Notes: generated by a model not told the origin, from the letters alone. A stretch of 64,000 bases of DNA from Bradyrhizobium sp. sGM-13 (GCF_018398875.1 NZ_JAGWDK010000005.1:186001-250000), one strand, 5' to 3'; shown: positions 45,801 to 55,773, counted from the stretch's first letter. Numbers and translations: made by a program.

Positions 45801-48566
45801 TTATCCTCGCGCCTTCCCCGCGCGCTTTTTCGCGGGCGTCTTGGATGCAGTGGGTTTTGCCGCCGATGTCTTGGCGGCGGAGGCGACCGGGGCACGCGCC
45901 TTGCTCACGGCCTCCGATTTCGGCTTCGCGGCCGGCTTCTTGGCCGGCACCTTCTTGGCAGGCTTCGGCGCGTCGGGATCGGCAGCCTTGCTGGCAGTCT
46001 TGGCGGCGGACTTCTTCGGCGCGGCCTTCTTGGCGCCGCGCTTCGGCTTGCCGCCGCCCTTGGCGGCGCGTTCGTCGATCAGCGCGATGGCTTCGGCCAG
46101 CGTGATCGTCTCCGGCGTCTTGTCGCTCGGGATCGTGGCGTTGACGCCGCCCGCCGTGACATAGGCGCCGTAGCGGCCGTTCTTGACGGCGACGCCGCCA
46201 AGGCTCGGATGCTCACCGAGCGGTTTGCCGGGATCGGCGCCGAAGCGGCGACCGCTCGGGCCTTTTGCGATCTTTTCTGCGATCAGCGTCACCGCGCGGT
46301 TGAGGCCGATGTCGAACACCTCGTCGCCGGCCTCCAGGCTCGCATAGGTCTTCTCGTGACGCACAAACGGGCCGAACCGGCCAATGCCGGCGGTAATCGG
46401 CTGCCCGGTTTCCGGATGCTTGCCGATCTCACGCGGCAGCGATAGCAGTTTCAGCGCCAGATCGAGCTCCATGTCGCCGGGCGACATGTTCTTCGGGATG
46501 CCGGCGCGTTTCGGCTTTTCGCCCTCGGGGTAGTCCTTCTGCTCGCCGAGCTGGATGTAGGGGCCGAAGCGGCCGGCCTTTACCGTCACGTCGAGGCCGG
46601 TTTCGGGATCTTTGCCGAGAACGCGGTCGGCGCTCGCCTCAGAGTCGGCGGCCAGCGGACGGGTATAGCGGCATTCCGGATAGTTCGAGCAGCCGACGAA
46701 GGCGCCGAACTTGCCGGCCTTCAGGTTGAGCCGGCCGGTGCCGCAGCTCGGGCACTGCCTGATGTCGCCGCCATCGGCGCGGGGCGGATAGATGTGCGGT
46801 CCCAGCATGTCGTCGAGCGCATCCAGCACCTCGGCAACGCGGAGATCCTTGATGTCGTCGACCGCGCCGATGAAGTCCGTCCAGAAATCCTTCAGCACCT
46901 GCTGCCAGGAAATCTCGTTATTGGAGATGCGGTCGAGCTGTTCTTCCAGCGCGGCGGTGAAGTCGTATTCCACGTAGCGCGCGAAGAAGTTTTCGAGGAA
47001 GGCGATTACGACGCGACCCTTGTCCTCGCCATGCAGCCGCTTCTTCTCCAGCTTGACGTAGCCGCGGTCTTTCAGGACCTGCAGGATCGAGGCGTAGGTC
47101 GAGGGACGGCCGATGCCGAGCTCTTCCATCCGCTTGACCAGCGAGGCTTCGGAGAAGCGCGGCGGCGGCTCGGTGAAATGCTGGGTGACGGCAAGCGCCT
47201 GCCGCTTCAAGGCTTCGCCTTCGCTCATGGCGGGTAGGCGGCGGGAATCCTCGTCATCACCGTCGTCGTCCTTGCCTTCCTGATAGAGTGCGAGGAAGCC
47301 GTCGAACTTGATGACCTGGCCCGAAGCGCGCAGCTCCAACACGCGGGAGTCGGCTTTCGCCGCGATATCCACGGTGGTGCGTTCGAGTTCGGCCGATTCC
47401 ATCTGGCTCGCAATGGTGCGGATCCAGATCAGCTCATAGAGTTTCGCCTGATCGGGATCGAGGCGGCGGCGCAACTCGGCGGGCCGGCGCGACAGATCGG
47501 TCGGGCGGATCGCTTCGTGCGCTTCCTGCGCGTTCTTAGCCTTGGTCTGGTACTGCCGCGGCGCCTCGGGGACATAGGCGTTGCCGTAATCCTCGCCGAT
47601 CACCTTGCGGGCTTGGGTGATCGCCGAGCCGTCGATCTGCACGCCGTCGGTTCGCATATAGGTGATGAGGCCGGTGGTCTCGCCGCCGATGTCGATACCT
47701 TCGTAGAGGCGCTGCGCGATCCGCATGGTGTGCGCCGGCGCAAAGCCGAGCTTGCGGCTGGCTTCCTGCTGCAGCGTCGAGGTGGTGAAGGGCGCCTGCG
47801 GATTGCGGCGCGCGGGTTTTGCTTCGACGGTCGAAACCGTGAAGTTTGCCGCTTCAATGGCCTTCTTGAGGTCTTCGGCTTCGGCGCCGGAGCCTATGTC
47901 GAGCCGCTGGATCTTCTTGCCGTCGGCGCCGACGAGGCGCGCCTCAAAGCTGTCGCCGCGCGGCGTGGTCAGGGTCGCGACCAGCGACCAGTATTCGCGC
48001 GGAACGAATTTTTCGATTTCGAGTTCGCGGTCGCAGACCAGCCGCAGCGCGACCGACTGCACGCGGCCGGCCGAGCGCGCGCCCGGCAGCTTGCGCCAGA
48101 GCACGGGGGAGAGCGTGAAGCCGACCAGATAGTCCAGCGCGCGCCGCGCCATATAGGCGTCGACCAGCGCGCCGTCGATCTGGCGCGGCGCCTTCATGGC
48201 ATCGGTCACCGCTTGCTTGGTGATGGCGTTGAACACCACGCGCTCGATCTTCTGATCCTTCAGCGCGCGTTTCTGTTTCATCACCTCCAGCACGTGCCAG
48301 GAGATCGCTTCGCCCTCGCGATCAGGGTCGGTTGCGAGAATCAGTCGGCTGGCACCCTTCAGGGCCTTGGCGATGTCGTTGAGCCGGCCGGCCGCCTTGG
48401 GATCGACCTCCCAGATCATCTGAAAATTGGCGTCCGGATCGACGGAACCGTTCTTGGCGGGGAGGTCGCGGACATGGCCGAACGAGGCCAGAACCTCGTA
48501 GGAGGCGCCCAAATACTTATTGATCGTCTTGGCTTTCGCCGGCGACTCCACGATGACGATATTCAT
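45801..48566 (-). CDS. topA: DNA topoisomerase I
   Basis: 921 residues: a Toprim domain (NIVIVESPAKAKTINKYLGA; DPDREGEAISWHV), the type IA core with the catalytic Tyr in GLITYMRTDG, and a C-terminal four-cysteine zinc ribbon (CPSCGTGRLNLKAGKFGAFV...CSNYPECRYT). Two or more Cys-less repeats (GRFGPYIQLGEQKDYPEG; GRFGPFVRHEKTYASLE) and a ~70-residue Lys/Ala/Pro tail follow. It relaxes negative supercoils. The ATG at 48566 is preferred to 48767, whose extra 67 residues lack family counterpart. Confidence 0.96.
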   Translation of the reverse strand: MNIVIVESPAKAKTINKYLGASYEVLASFGHVRDLPAKNGSVDPDANFQMIWEVDPKAAGRLNDIAKALKGASRLILATDPDREGEAISWHVLEVMKQKRALKDQKIERVVFNAITKQAVTDAMKAPRQIDGALVDAYMARRALDYLVGFTLSPVLWRKLPGARSAGRVQSVALRLVCDRELEIEKFVPREYWSLVATLTTPRGDSFEARLVGADGKKIQRLDIGSGAEAEDLKKAIEAANFTVSTVEAKPARRNPQAPFTTSTLQQEASRKLGFAPAHTMRIAQRLYEGIDIGGETTGLITYMRTDGVQIDGSAITQARKVIGEDYGNAYVPEAPRQYQTKAKNAQEAHEAIRPTDLSRRPAELRRRLDPDQAKLYELIWIRTIASQMESAELERTTVDIAAKADSRVLELRASGQVIKFDGFLALYQEGKDDDGDDEDSRRLPAMSEGEALKRQALAVTQHFTEPPPRFSEASLVKRMEELGIGRPSTYASILQVLKDRGYVKLEKKRLHGEDKGRVVIAFLENFFARYVEYDFTAALEEQLDRISNNEISWQQVLKDFWTDFIGAVDDIKDLRVAEVLDALDDMLGPHIYPPRADGGDIRQCPSCGTGRLNLKAGKFGAFVGCSNYPECRYTRPLAADSEASADRVLGKDPETGLDVTVKAGRFGPYIQLGEQKDYPEGEKPKRAGIPKNMSPGDMELDLALKLLSLPREIGKHPETGQPITAGIGRFGPFVRHEKTYASLEAGDEVFDIGLNRAVTLIAEKIAKGPSGRRFGADPGKPLGEHPSLGGVAVKNGRYGAYVTAGGVNATIPSDKTPETITLAEAIALIDERAAKGGGKPKRGAKKAAPKKSAAKTASKAADPDAPKPAKKVPAKKPAAKPKSEAVSKARAPVASAAKTSAAKPTASKTPAKKRAGKARG

Positions 48567-48795
48567 GTCATTCCAATGGCTTACGGGAAAAGATAAAGGC
48601 GGGTTCCGCGAGACTCGCGGCCCACCATTGGACCCGAACATGGGTGGTGAGGCGGCCCCTGTCAAATCGGCAAATGCCGCCAGGGAACCTTTCGCTGTCC
48701 ACTTATATCTGAGGAGTTGCGAAATGCGCCCTAGAGTTGCGCCTCCAAAGGGGTTATTTCTGGGCAATATTTTGTGTCGTTAGGATGCAAATTTT

Positions 48796-49038
48796 TTGAG
48801 CAAGGCTGCGGGCGGCCGGAAGCGGAAGGCTTCAGGCAAGAAACCGGAATCGCCAACCGAAGAACGAGGTGAGGAAGGCGGCCCCGACGAGGCCGTGGCC
48901 TTCATTGCGGAGACCGTTGCCGAACTGGTCAAGCTCGCGGAGCGCCATCGGCTCGAGGTGCTTAGCCATTTGCTGGGCATGGCACAGCTCGAGGCGGAAG
49001 AGCGCCTGCGCACCCGCAGCAAACGCAAACTGTCGTGA
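48796..49038 (+). CDS. small hypothetical protein
   Basis: 80 residues, TTG start. A Lys/Gly/Glu-rich N-terminus (AAGGRKRKASGKKPESP) is followed by a predicted amphipathic helix pair, EAVAFIAETVAELVKLAERH and RLEVLSHLLGMAQLEAEERL, ending RSKRKLS. No family is recognised. It is divergent from topA. The coding case rests on the helical pattern and codon-phase bias, since the start codon is rare and the ribosome-binding site weak. Confidence 0.5.
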   Translation: MSKAAGGRKRKASGKKPESPTEERGEEGGPDEAVAFIAETVAELVKLAERHRLEVLSHLLGMAQLEAEERLRTRSKRKLS

Positions 49039-49116
49039 GAGTTCGAACCGACGGCAGCCTCTCACGGGGGCACTCTCCCTTTTCCGGTAAGAACGGCAGA
49101 GGAGGAAGAAGGTCGG

Positions 49117-49593
49117 CTACGCCGTAACCCGCCCGCCTTGCTTCACCACCGTCCGTGGCTTCAGCGCGGTATCGGCCGCACTCAATAGCCGCCCATCCTG
49201 CGAGTAGAGTTCGAGTTTGCGAACCGGCTTACCCTTTTCCTTATCGACCAGGATGGTGGCGATCTCTTCCGGGTGCTCGTCGAATTCCTCGCTCCATTGC
49301 CGCAGGGCGACCAGGATGGGGAAGACACCGCGGCCTTTCGGCGTCAGCAGATATTCCTGATAGGCGCTGCCGTCGGAAGCGGGCGCGGTCTTCAGAATGC
49401 CCTGATCGACCAGCGCGCGCAGCCGCACCGTGAGGATGTTCTTGGCGAGCCCCAATCTCTTCTGGAACTCGCTGAAGCGGCTGATGCCAAACAGCGCCTC
49501 GCGAATGATCAGCATCGACCACCAGTCGCCGATCGCATCCAGCGAGCGCGCGATCGGGCAATCGTCATGCTCAAAGCTCGTTCGTTTCACCAT
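49117..49593 (-). CDS. HxlR family transcriptional regulator
   Basis: 158 residues with the HxlR winged helix: DCPIARSLDAIGDWWSMLII, REALFGISRFSEFQKRLGLA, KNILTVRLRALVDQGILKTA and YLLTPKGRGVFPILVALRQW. It has a C-terminal extension of ~50 residues. DDCPIARSL supplies the conserved near-N-terminal Cys that senses electrophiles or quinones in related regulators. It is divergent from an SDR gene with a long inverted repeat between them. Confidence 0.9.
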   Translation of the reverse strand: MVKRTSFEHDDCPIARSLDAIGDWWSMLIIREALFGISRFSEFQKRLGLAKNILTVRLRALVDQGILKTAPASDGSAYQEYLLTPKGRGVFPILVALRQWSEEFDEHPEEIATILVDKEKGKPVRKLELYSQDGRLLSAADTALKPRTVVKQGGRVTA

Positions 49594-49635
49594 TTCAGTC
49601 TCCGATCGGGTCTGAGACCGATCACGGCCTTGTGT

Positions 49636-49691
49636 GGTTGCAATATTAAACCAGATGCCCTAGCTAATCAAACCAGTTTAATAATGCAACC
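49636..49691. promoter_or_regulatory. 16-base-arm inverted repeat, putative HxlR operator
   Basis: GGTTGCAATATTAAAC (49636-49651) and GTTTAATAATGCAACC (49676-49691) are reverse complements at 15 of 16 positions around 24 bases. The repeat lies in the 112-base gap between the divergent hxlR-type and SDR genes, with its right arm 15 bases before the SDR start codon. Confidence 0.65.
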
Positions 49692-49705
49692 ATCGGAGAC
49701 GTGTC

Positions 49706-50479
49706 ATGAGGCTCGCGAACAAGACGGCGTTGATCACAGGGGGCAACAGCGGCATCGGGCTTGCGACCGCAAAACTGTTCGTGGCCGAAGGTGCCCGGGT
49801 CGTCATAACAGGACGAAATCAGGCGACGCTCGATGCCGCTGCGAAGGAATTGGGCCCAAACGCGCTGGCGCTCGCGGCTGACGCCACCGACATCGCGGCG
49901 ACCGAAGCTGCGATCGGGAAGGGGGCCGAAAAGTTCGGCAAATATGACATCCTGTTCGCCAATGCCGGGATCGCCGGTGGCACGCCGCTTGGTGACTCAA
50001 CGCTCGAGGCGTTCGAGAAGGTCATCAGCACCAACCTGACCGGCGTGTTCTTCACCGTGCAATCGGCGCTGCCGCATCTCAACGACAACGCCTCGATCAT
50101 TCTCAACGGCTCGGTGATCTCGGTGCTCGGGATCCCCGGCTATGCGGCCTATGGCGCGGCCAAGGCCGGCGTGCGCGCGATGGCGCGGATCATGGCGTCG
50201 GAATTGTCGCCGCGTGGCATACGCGTCAACGTGGTGGCGCCCGGTGCGATTCGCACCCCGATCTGGGGGGCGGCGATCGCCACGCCGGAAGCCGAAAAGG
50301 CGTTTGAAAAGCGCATCGCGTTGTCGACCCCGCTCGGCCGGATCGGCGAACCCGAGCATATTTCCAAGACGGTCCTGTTCCTCGCTTCCGACGATTCCGC
50401 CCATGTGCAGGGCCAGGAGTTGTTCGTCGACGGCGGCGCCACGGCCTCTCCAAGCGGTGCGCCAATCTATCGGGGGTAA
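49706..50479 (+). CDS. short-chain dehydrogenase/reductase
   Basis: 257 residues, classical SDR: TALITGGNSGIGLATAKLFV (TGxxxGIG cofactor motif), ILFANAGIAGG (NAG), SIILNGSVISVLG (catalytic Ser) and AAYGAAKAGVRAMARIM (YxxxK). The basic ITGRNQ after beta2 favours NADPH. The substrate is unknown. It is expressed divergently from an HxlR regulator that probably controls it. Confidence 0.92.
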   Translation: MRLANKTALITGGNSGIGLATAKLFVAEGARVVITGRNQATLDAAAKELGPNALALAADATDIAATEAAIGKGAEKFGKYDILFANAGIAGGTPLGDSTLEAFEKVISTNLTGVFFTVQSALPHLNDNASIILNGSVISVLGIPGYAAYGAAKAGVRAMARIMASELSPRGIRVNVVAPGAIRTPIWGAAIATPEAEKAFEKRIALSTPLGRIGEPEHISKTVLFLASDDSAHVQGQELFVDGGATASPSGAPIYRG

Positions 50480-50649
50480 GCAGGTCCCGGCACGATCCAA
50501 GCCGGTCAGCGGTCTGATCTCTGTCGCTGACAGGCTCCGGCGCCCTGCGGCGGATTGGCGCGGAGCCAGAACGCGCATTGAACCTGGGGTGTAACTGCAG
50601 GACATTTTGAGGCAGGCGTTCTTGCCAATCAAAGAACCGGAGAGCCGTC

Positions 50650-50790
50650 ATGCCGAGAACCGCTGGCATCTCCTCGTCGGCGTCGCAAAGTTCGGATACC
50701 GCTCAACTTGTTTCAGTCGCCCTGTTTTCCGGGGTAGGTCTGCTGATCTCGCTGGTCGTCGTTATCCTGCGCATCAACGGCGTCTTCTGA
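50650..50790 (+). CDS. small single-helix membrane peptide
   Basis: 46 residues: PRTAGISSSASQSSDTAQLV, then a hydrophobic stretch VALFSGVGLLISLVVVILRI and NGVF. GGAGAG lies ~5-10 bases before the ATG. A Ser/Thr-rich N-terminus with one transmembrane helix is typical of unannotated small membrane proteins. Coding status is inferred from the good ribosome-binding site and the clean helix. Confidence 0.5.
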   Translation: MPRTAGISSSASQSSDTAQLVSVALFSGVGLLISLVVVILRINGVF

Positions 50791-50838
50791 TCGAGCGGCT
50801 GCCGTCGCGCCTGGCGGCGGCAACCGCTCTTGCTCCAA

Positions 50839-51447
50839 CTACGCCGCGTGGAGATCGCTAGCGGCCCTCAGCGCGCCGGCGACGGCTTTTTCGCGGTGCT
50901 CCGGGCCGACCTGAATGCCATCGGCGGAAATGAATTCGGGATTCCTGATGCCGATGAAGCCGAACACCCAGCGCAAATAGGTTTCGAGATGTTCGCCGAG
51001 CGCGGCCGGTGTGCCCGGGCCGTAATAGCCGCCACGCGAGATCGCGACGATGACGCGCTTGTTGCCGGCCAACCCATGGACACCTTGGGCATCGTATTTG
51101 AAAGTCTTCCCCGCGACCAGGATACGGTCGATCCAGGCCTTGAGCTGGCTCGGGATCGTGAAATTGTACATGGGCGCGCCGATCACGACGATGTCGGCGG
51201 CGAGAAATTCGTCCAGCATGGCCTGGCCGGCGGCGACGTCCGCCTGCAGCGAAGCGTCGACGGCCGCTCCCTGGCCGGCAGCAAGGTGTGAGCCGGTGAG
51301 ATGCGCCAGCGGGGTCAGCGTAAGATCACGGTAGCCGACTTCGAGGCCGGGGGTGGATTGACGCAGGCGGTCGACGACGGCGGCGGAAACCTGGCGGCTG
51401 ACGGAGTGGGGGCCGAGAACGCTGGAATCGAGATGCAGAAGCTTCAT
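50839..51447 (-). CDS. azoR: FMN-dependent NADH:quinone oxidoreductase/azoreductase
   Basis: A 202-residue flavodoxin-like protein: [20 protein letters not shown] (FMN phosphate loop), [20 protein letters not shown] (MYNF) and [11 protein letters not shown]. AzoR reduces quinones and azo compounds by two electrons. It is divergent from the HxlR-type gene at 51545 across 97 bases, a configuration in which HxlR proteins sense quinones. Confidence 0.92.
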   Translation of the reverse strand: MKLLHLDSSVLGPHSVSRQVSAAVVDRLRQSTPGLEVGYRDLTLTPLAHLTGSHLAAGQGAAVDASLQADVAAGQAMLDEFLAADIVVIGAPMYNFTIPSQLKAWIDRILVAGKTFKYDAQGVHGLAGNKRVIVAISRGGYYGPGTPAALGEHLETYLRWVFGFIGIRNPEFISADGIQVGPEHREKAVAGALRAASDLHAA

Positions 51448-51544
51448 GAGGGGTCACCCTTGGTATACGTTTGTAACTGGCGCTATATGAGTGACTGTCG
51501 TAAGGTCCCGCAAGAACGCACATTTTTTACACCCGAGCACATCC

Positions 51545-51946
51545 ATGAGACCCGAGCACAAAAAAGTGCCTGCCTTGCCGGCCGGTCCCCACCTCGACAG
51601 TGACTGCCGCGGCGCCGCATCCGTGCTGGCGCGGGTCGGCGATAAATGGAGCGTGTTCGTGATCATGATGCTTGGCGATGGCCCGAAGCGCTTCAACGAA
51701 ATCAAGCGCATGATTGGCGGCATCTCGCAGCGCATGCTGACGCTGACGCTGCGCGGATTGGAGCGCGATGGTCTTGTGACGCGAACGGTGTTTCCAACCA
51801 TTCCGCCGCGCGTCGACTATGAATTGACCGATCTGGGGCGTGGCTTATCCGAGCCGGTGAAGGCTCTCGGCACGTGGGCGATCAAGCATCAGCCGGAGAT
51901 CCAACGCGCGCGGATGAAGTTCGACGCACGCAGCGAGAAGGACTAA
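51545..51946 (+). CDS. HxlR family transcriptional regulator
   Basis: 133 residues. The winged helix contains [20 protein letters not shown] (with the conserved Cys), [40 protein letters not shown] and [20 protein letters not shown]. The ATG at 51545 is preferred over 51491. The stop overlaps the convergent dprA stop by 4 bases. It probably regulates the divergent azoR. Confidence 0.9.
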   Translation: MRPEHKKVPALPAGPHLDSDCRGAASVLARVGDKWSVFVIMMLGDGPKRFNEIKRMIGGISQRMLTLTLRGLERDGLVTRTVFPTIPPRVDYELTDLGRGLSEPVKALGTWAIKHQPEIQRARMKFDARSEKD

Positions 51947-53058
51947 ATCAGCGACACCAGCCCGCCGCCATGACGCTCCAGCCGTCCGGCGAGTTCGAGC
52001 TCGAGCAGCACCGTGCGGACGATGGTGGGCGAGAGGCCCGACATCCGGATCAGATCGTCGAGGCTGACCGGGCTCGGTCCCAGCAGCGCGACGATGCGCT
52101 CGCGTTCGCCTGGATCGGTGTCGAAGTCGAGCGGCTCGTCGTCCTCGCGCGCCTCAAGCGCGATCGGCCGTTCGAGGATCGGCTGAATGGCGTTGATGAC
52201 GTCGTTTGCTTCGGTGACCAGCGCCGCGCCCTGCTTGATCAGATCGTTGGTGCCGGCGGCGCGCGGGTCGAGCGGCGAGCCGGGAACTGCGAACACTTCG
52301 CGGCCCTGTTCGGCGGCCATCCGCGCCGTGATCAGCGATCCCGACCGGTGCGCGGCCTCGATCACGACGACGCCGAGCGAGGCGCCCGAGATCAGGCGGT
52401 TGCGGCGTGGAAAGTCGCGGGCGCGCGGCACGTGGCCGAGCGGCATCTCGGAAATCGCTCCGCCTTGTTTCAGCAAGATCGCCAGCAAATCTTGATGTTC
52501 CGGTGGATAGATCCGGTCGTGGCCGCCGGCCAGCGCCGCGACCGTGCCGCTTTCGATCGTCGCACGATGCGCGGCCTGATCGATGCCGCGCGCCAGCCCG
52601 GAGATGATCACGAAGCCAGCATCGCCGAGGTCGCGCGCCAATTGGCCGGCGAATTTCAACCCGGCCCCGGAAGCGTTGCGCGAGCCGACGATCGCGATCA
52701 TCGGCCGCATCAGCGCGTCGGGGGTGCCGCGCACGCCGAGCAGCGGCGGCGGATCGTCAAGCGTCGCCAGCCGCGGCGGGTAGGCGGCTTCGCCCGGCGC
52801 CACCAGCGAAACGCCGATCTTGCTCGCCGCCGCGATCTCGGTCCGCGCCTCCTCCTCGCTGCAGATGCGCCCTGAACGCGCAGCGCCGCCACGCCGCGCC
52901 AGATCGGGCAATCGCTCCAGCGCCGCGCGCGCATTGCCGAAATGACTGATGAGCGAGTTGAAGGTGCGCGGGCCGACATTGTCGCTACGGATCAGGCGCA
53001 GCCGATCGATCCGCTCGGCGTCGGTGAGGTGAAGCGTGTGTGGCGTCCGGTCATGCAT
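51943..53058 (-). CDS. dprA: DNA-processing protein DprA
   Basis: 371 residues: an N-terminal SAM-like helical region ([20 protein letters not shown]), then the Rossmann core [60 protein letters not shown] and [20 protein letters not shown], and a C-terminal winged helix ([20 protein letters not shown]). DprA loads RecA on incoming single-stranded DNA. It is part of the plsY-dprA-topA-rnr backbone, now separated from its neighbours by inserted genes. Confidence 0.95.
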   Translation of the reverse strand: MHDRTPHTLHLTDAERIDRLRLIRSDNVGPRTFNSLISHFGNARAALERLPDLARRGGAARSGRICSEEEARTEIAAASKIGVSLVAPGEAAYPPRLATLDDPPPLLGVRGTPDALMRPMIAIVGSRNASGAGLKFAGQLARDLGDAGFVIISGLARGIDQAAHRATIESGTVAALAGGHDRIYPPEHQDLLAILLKQGGAISEMPLGHVPRARDFPRRNRLISGASLGVVVIEAAHRSGSLITARMAAEQGREVFAVPGSPLDPRAAGTNDLIKQGAALVTEANDVINAIQPILERPIALEAREDDEPLDFDTDPGERERIVALLGPSPVSLDDLIRMSGLSPTIVRTVLLELELAGRLERHGGGLVSLI

Positions 53059-53125
53059 GCGGACACAGCTTTGCCCAACCTGAGATTGCGATCAACCTGT
53101 TTGACGTAAAAACGTCCTGAGCTTG

Positions 53126-53335
53126 TTAGCGGCTGCCGGCACCTTTGCCGCTTTCCTGAACGGGAGGACACGGCACGGAGCCGTACGAGCAGAACACGCA
53201 GCAGTCGCCCGCCAGCGGTTTCAGCGTCTCGCCGCAGCCTTTACAGACATACAAAAACTGGCAGGTGTCCGTTGGCATTTGCTCATCGGCTTGATGGCTG
53301 CAGCGCGGACAGGTCAGGATGGATTCAAGCTGCAT
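53126..53335 (-). CDS. small cysteine-rich zinc-ribbon protein (GDCC motif)
   Basis: 69 residues with four CxxC or CC pairs: LTCPRCSHQ, YVCKGCGE, AGDCCVFCSYGSVPCPP. GDCCxFCSYGxxxCPP is a recurrent signature of small bacterial proteins often found near metal-transport or mercury genes; its function is unproven. It probably binds two zinc ions. The divergent neighbour is an amidase. Confidence 0.75.
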   Translation of the reverse strand: MQLESILTCPRCSHQADEQMPTDTCQFLYVCKGCGETLKPLAGDCCVFCSYGSVPCPPVQESGKGAGSR

Positions 53336-53421
53336 CAGGAGTCACGGATAACTTTGACAGCGGCGGATCAATCATATTCCATCCAGCCGCCACGATCAAA
53401 AGCCGCAGGGAACCACGCCCC

Positions 53422-54660
53422 ATGATCTCGCTCGCCGGCCTGCAGCGCCGCATAGATGCTGGCGAGCTTTCACCCGATGCCGCCGTCGCGCAGTCGATGG
53501 AAGCGATCACCACACAGGACAGGACGATCGGCGCTTTCGTCTGCCGTGCCGAAAATCTGCGCGCGGCGAGCACCGGACCGCTGCGCGGCGTCACGGTGGG
53601 CATCAAGGACATCATGGATACGGCGGAGTTTCCGACCGAGATGGGCTCGCCGATCTACCGGGGATATCGATCGCGCGGCGACGCTGCCGTCGTGATGATG
53701 CTGACGCAGGCGGGCGCAAGCATCATCGGCAAGACCACAACGACGGCATTCGCCTCGCTGGATCCGACGCCGACGCTCAATCCGCACAACAAGGGTCATA
53801 CACCCGGCGGATCGTCATCGGGTTCGGCGGCAGCGGTTGCGGCCGGCATGATCCCGCTGGCGCTGGGGACGCAGACGGGCGGTTCGGTGATCCGGCCGGC
53901 CTCGTTCTGTGGCGTCGCAGCGATCAAGCCGTCCTACCGCCTGCTGCCGACGGTTGGCGTCAAATGCTACTCGTGGACGCTTGATACGGTGGGGCTGTTC
54001 GCGGCCGGCGTCGATGACGTCGCGCGCGGGTTATCGGCAATGACCGGCCGGCCCGAATTGCTTCTGCCGCCCACAATCTCAACACCACGCATCGGCGTCG
54101 TGATCCAGGATTTCGCCGGCGCGCCGGAAGCGTCAGGCGAGGCGGCGTTGCGGATTGCGAAGCGGGCGGTGGAGAAAGCCGGTGCCTCGGTGCGCGCATT
54201 GGATTTGCCCAAAATTGTTGCCGAGGCATGGTTGGCGCAACCGGTCGTGCAAGAGTTTGAGGCGCATCGGGCGCTCGCCTGGGAATATCGTGAACATTAC
54301 GCGGAAATGGCGCCGCTCTTGCGGGCCAAGCTGGACGGGAGCAGGGACACAACGCCCGCCGCCTATGACGCGGCGATTAGAACAGCGAACCGCGCCAGAC
54401 AAGCGCTGGAAAAAGTGTTCGATGAGGTCGATGTGCTGCTGACCTTCTCCGCACCAGGTGCTGCCCCGCGGGGTTTGGCTTCGACCGGCGACGCCCGCTA
54501 TAACCGGCTCTGGACGCTGATGGGCGTGCCCTGTGTCAACGTTCCGGCTTTTGTGGCGGGCGTCAACTTGCCGGTGGGCGTGCAGGTGATTGCGAGATAT
54601 GGCGCTGATGCCCAGGCACTGGCGGCGGCGCGGTTTGTGGAAGACGCGCTTAAATCGTAG
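53422..54660 (+). CDS. amidase signature family hydrolase
   Basis: 412 residues with the Ser-cisSer-Lys triad: VTVGIKDIMDT (Lys), HTPGGSSSGSAAAVAAGMIP (cis-Ser) and LGTQTGGSVIRPASFCGVAA (Ser nucleophile region). Such enzymes hydrolyse amides, ureas or aryl substrates; without biochemistry the substrate is open. The ATG at 53422 matches the usual N-terminus (ISLAGLQRRIDAGELSPDAA); an upstream in-frame start at 53272 overlaps the divergent zinc-ribbon gene. Confidence 0.9.
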   Translation: MISLAGLQRRIDAGELSPDAAVAQSMEAITTQDRTIGAFVCRAENLRAASTGPLRGVTVGIKDIMDTAEFPTEMGSPIYRGYRSRGDAAVVMMLTQAGASIIGKTTTTAFASLDPTPTLNPHNKGHTPGGSSSGSAAAVAAGMIPLALGTQTGGSVIRPASFCGVAAIKPSYRLLPTVGVKCYSWTLDTVGLFAAGVDDVARGLSAMTGRPELLLPPTISTPRIGVVIQDFAGAPEASGEAALRIAKRAVEKAGASVRALDLPKIVAEAWLAQPVVQEFEAHRALAWEYREHYAEMAPLLRAKLDGSRDTTPAAYDAAIRTANRARQALEKVFDEVDVLLTFSAPGAAPRGLASTGDARYNRLWTLMGVPCVNVPAFVAGVNLPVGVQVIARYGADAQALAAARFVEDALKS

Positions 54661-54876
54661 ATCCGGTCGTGGCCAGTGCCAGCACCGCGATCATGTCTCC
54701 GAGGGGATTATCAGGTGATCGCGCTGTTGGGGGAAGCAGGCCCTCAATGCCGCACGAATTGTTCAAGAAGTGTTTGAGCGAAGCGACGTGGAGCAAATTC
54801 TTCGATTTCAGTCAATCGAGTTTTTTTGTTGCCATGACGCAACCTAATCCGCCATCGCTCCGACCAAACGAAGTTC

Positions 54877-55773
54877 ATGCCCGTGATGGCAGGTCAACGC
54901 GAACAATCCGCCTACGACGCAAGACGACTGGTAGCGATGGTCAAGCCCGATTTCTTCTCCCCAGGTCAGCCCCTCGATGAGGTTGCCGAAGCCATTTGGG
55001 ACGTGGATTTTGATAACGCGATCACAGCACGGGCGCTTACCATCAAGGTTCTGCCGACGACATCGCCAGTCCTTGTCGTTCATTACCGCGCGGCGATGAC
55101 GACGGAGCATCGGCCTGAGTATAGACGAGCTGCAAACGGCATGCAGACCAAGTCATTGACCCTTCGCCCGAGTGGTCCAGTCGGAGCTGTGCTTGTCCGT
55201 CTCAAGGCCGAAGAGGCCAGCCGTGTCCTCGGCTGTGACTTGGCTGATATAACCAACGCCAGCATCGAGCTCTCGGACATTTTTGGAAATCGAGAAGCGT
55301 CGCTGCTGGCGGAAAGCCTCGCGGCAGCAAAGAGTGCAGGCGAACGTGTGGCGCGGATGCGGCGATTTCTGCTCAACCGGATGGAGGCCCGCCGCATCGA
55401 TCCCGTGGCGCGGGAGGCAATCCTCGCGCTCAAGCGGGATCCCGCCATTACAATGAACGAGCTCGTTTCGCACTTGGGCGTGGGCGAACGCAACCTGCAG
55501 CGCCGCTTCAAGAAGCAGATCGGCATCAGCCCAAAGCAATTTGCCCGTGTCGCACGGATACAAAGTGTCGTCGCTGTGCGCCTGAAAGGTAGCGATTGGG
55601 CCAACGTTGCCTACGAGGTCGGCTATAACGACCAGGCCCACCTCATTAACGATTTTCGGTCGCTGGTCGGCGCGCCGCCCGAGGCGTTCTTTCGCAGCAC
55701 GACGGGGGCGGAATATCGCCACTGGAACGCACGCCTGGCAGCGTCGGATTTTTACAATACATTTCTGATCTAG
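54877..55773 (+). CDS. AraC family transcriptional regulator
   Basis: 298 residues. The N-terminal ~185 residues form a sensing domain of DUF6597 type (inference), with FFSPGQPLDEVAEAIWDVDF and LTLRPSGPVGAVLVRLKAEE. The C-terminal AraC double helix-turn-helix is ITMNELVSHLGVGERNLQRR, FKKQIGISPKQFARVARIQS and WANVAYEVGYNDQAHLINDF. It is followed after 53 bases by a cupin gene on the same strand, a probable target or operon partner. Confidence 0.88.
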   Translation: MPVMAGQREQSAYDARRLVAMVKPDFFSPGQPLDEVAEAIWDVDFDNAITARALTIKVLPTTSPVLVVHYRAAMTTEHRPEYRRAANGMQTKSLTLRPSGPVGAVLVRLKAEEASRVLGCDLADITNASIELSDIFGNREASLLAESLAAAKSAGERVARMRRFLLNRMEARRIDPVAREAILALKRDPAITMNELVSHLGVGERNLQRRFKKQIGISPKQFARVARIQSVVAVRLKGSDWANVAYEVGYNDQAHLINDFRSLVGAPPEAFFRSTTGAEYRHWNARLAASDFYNTFLI

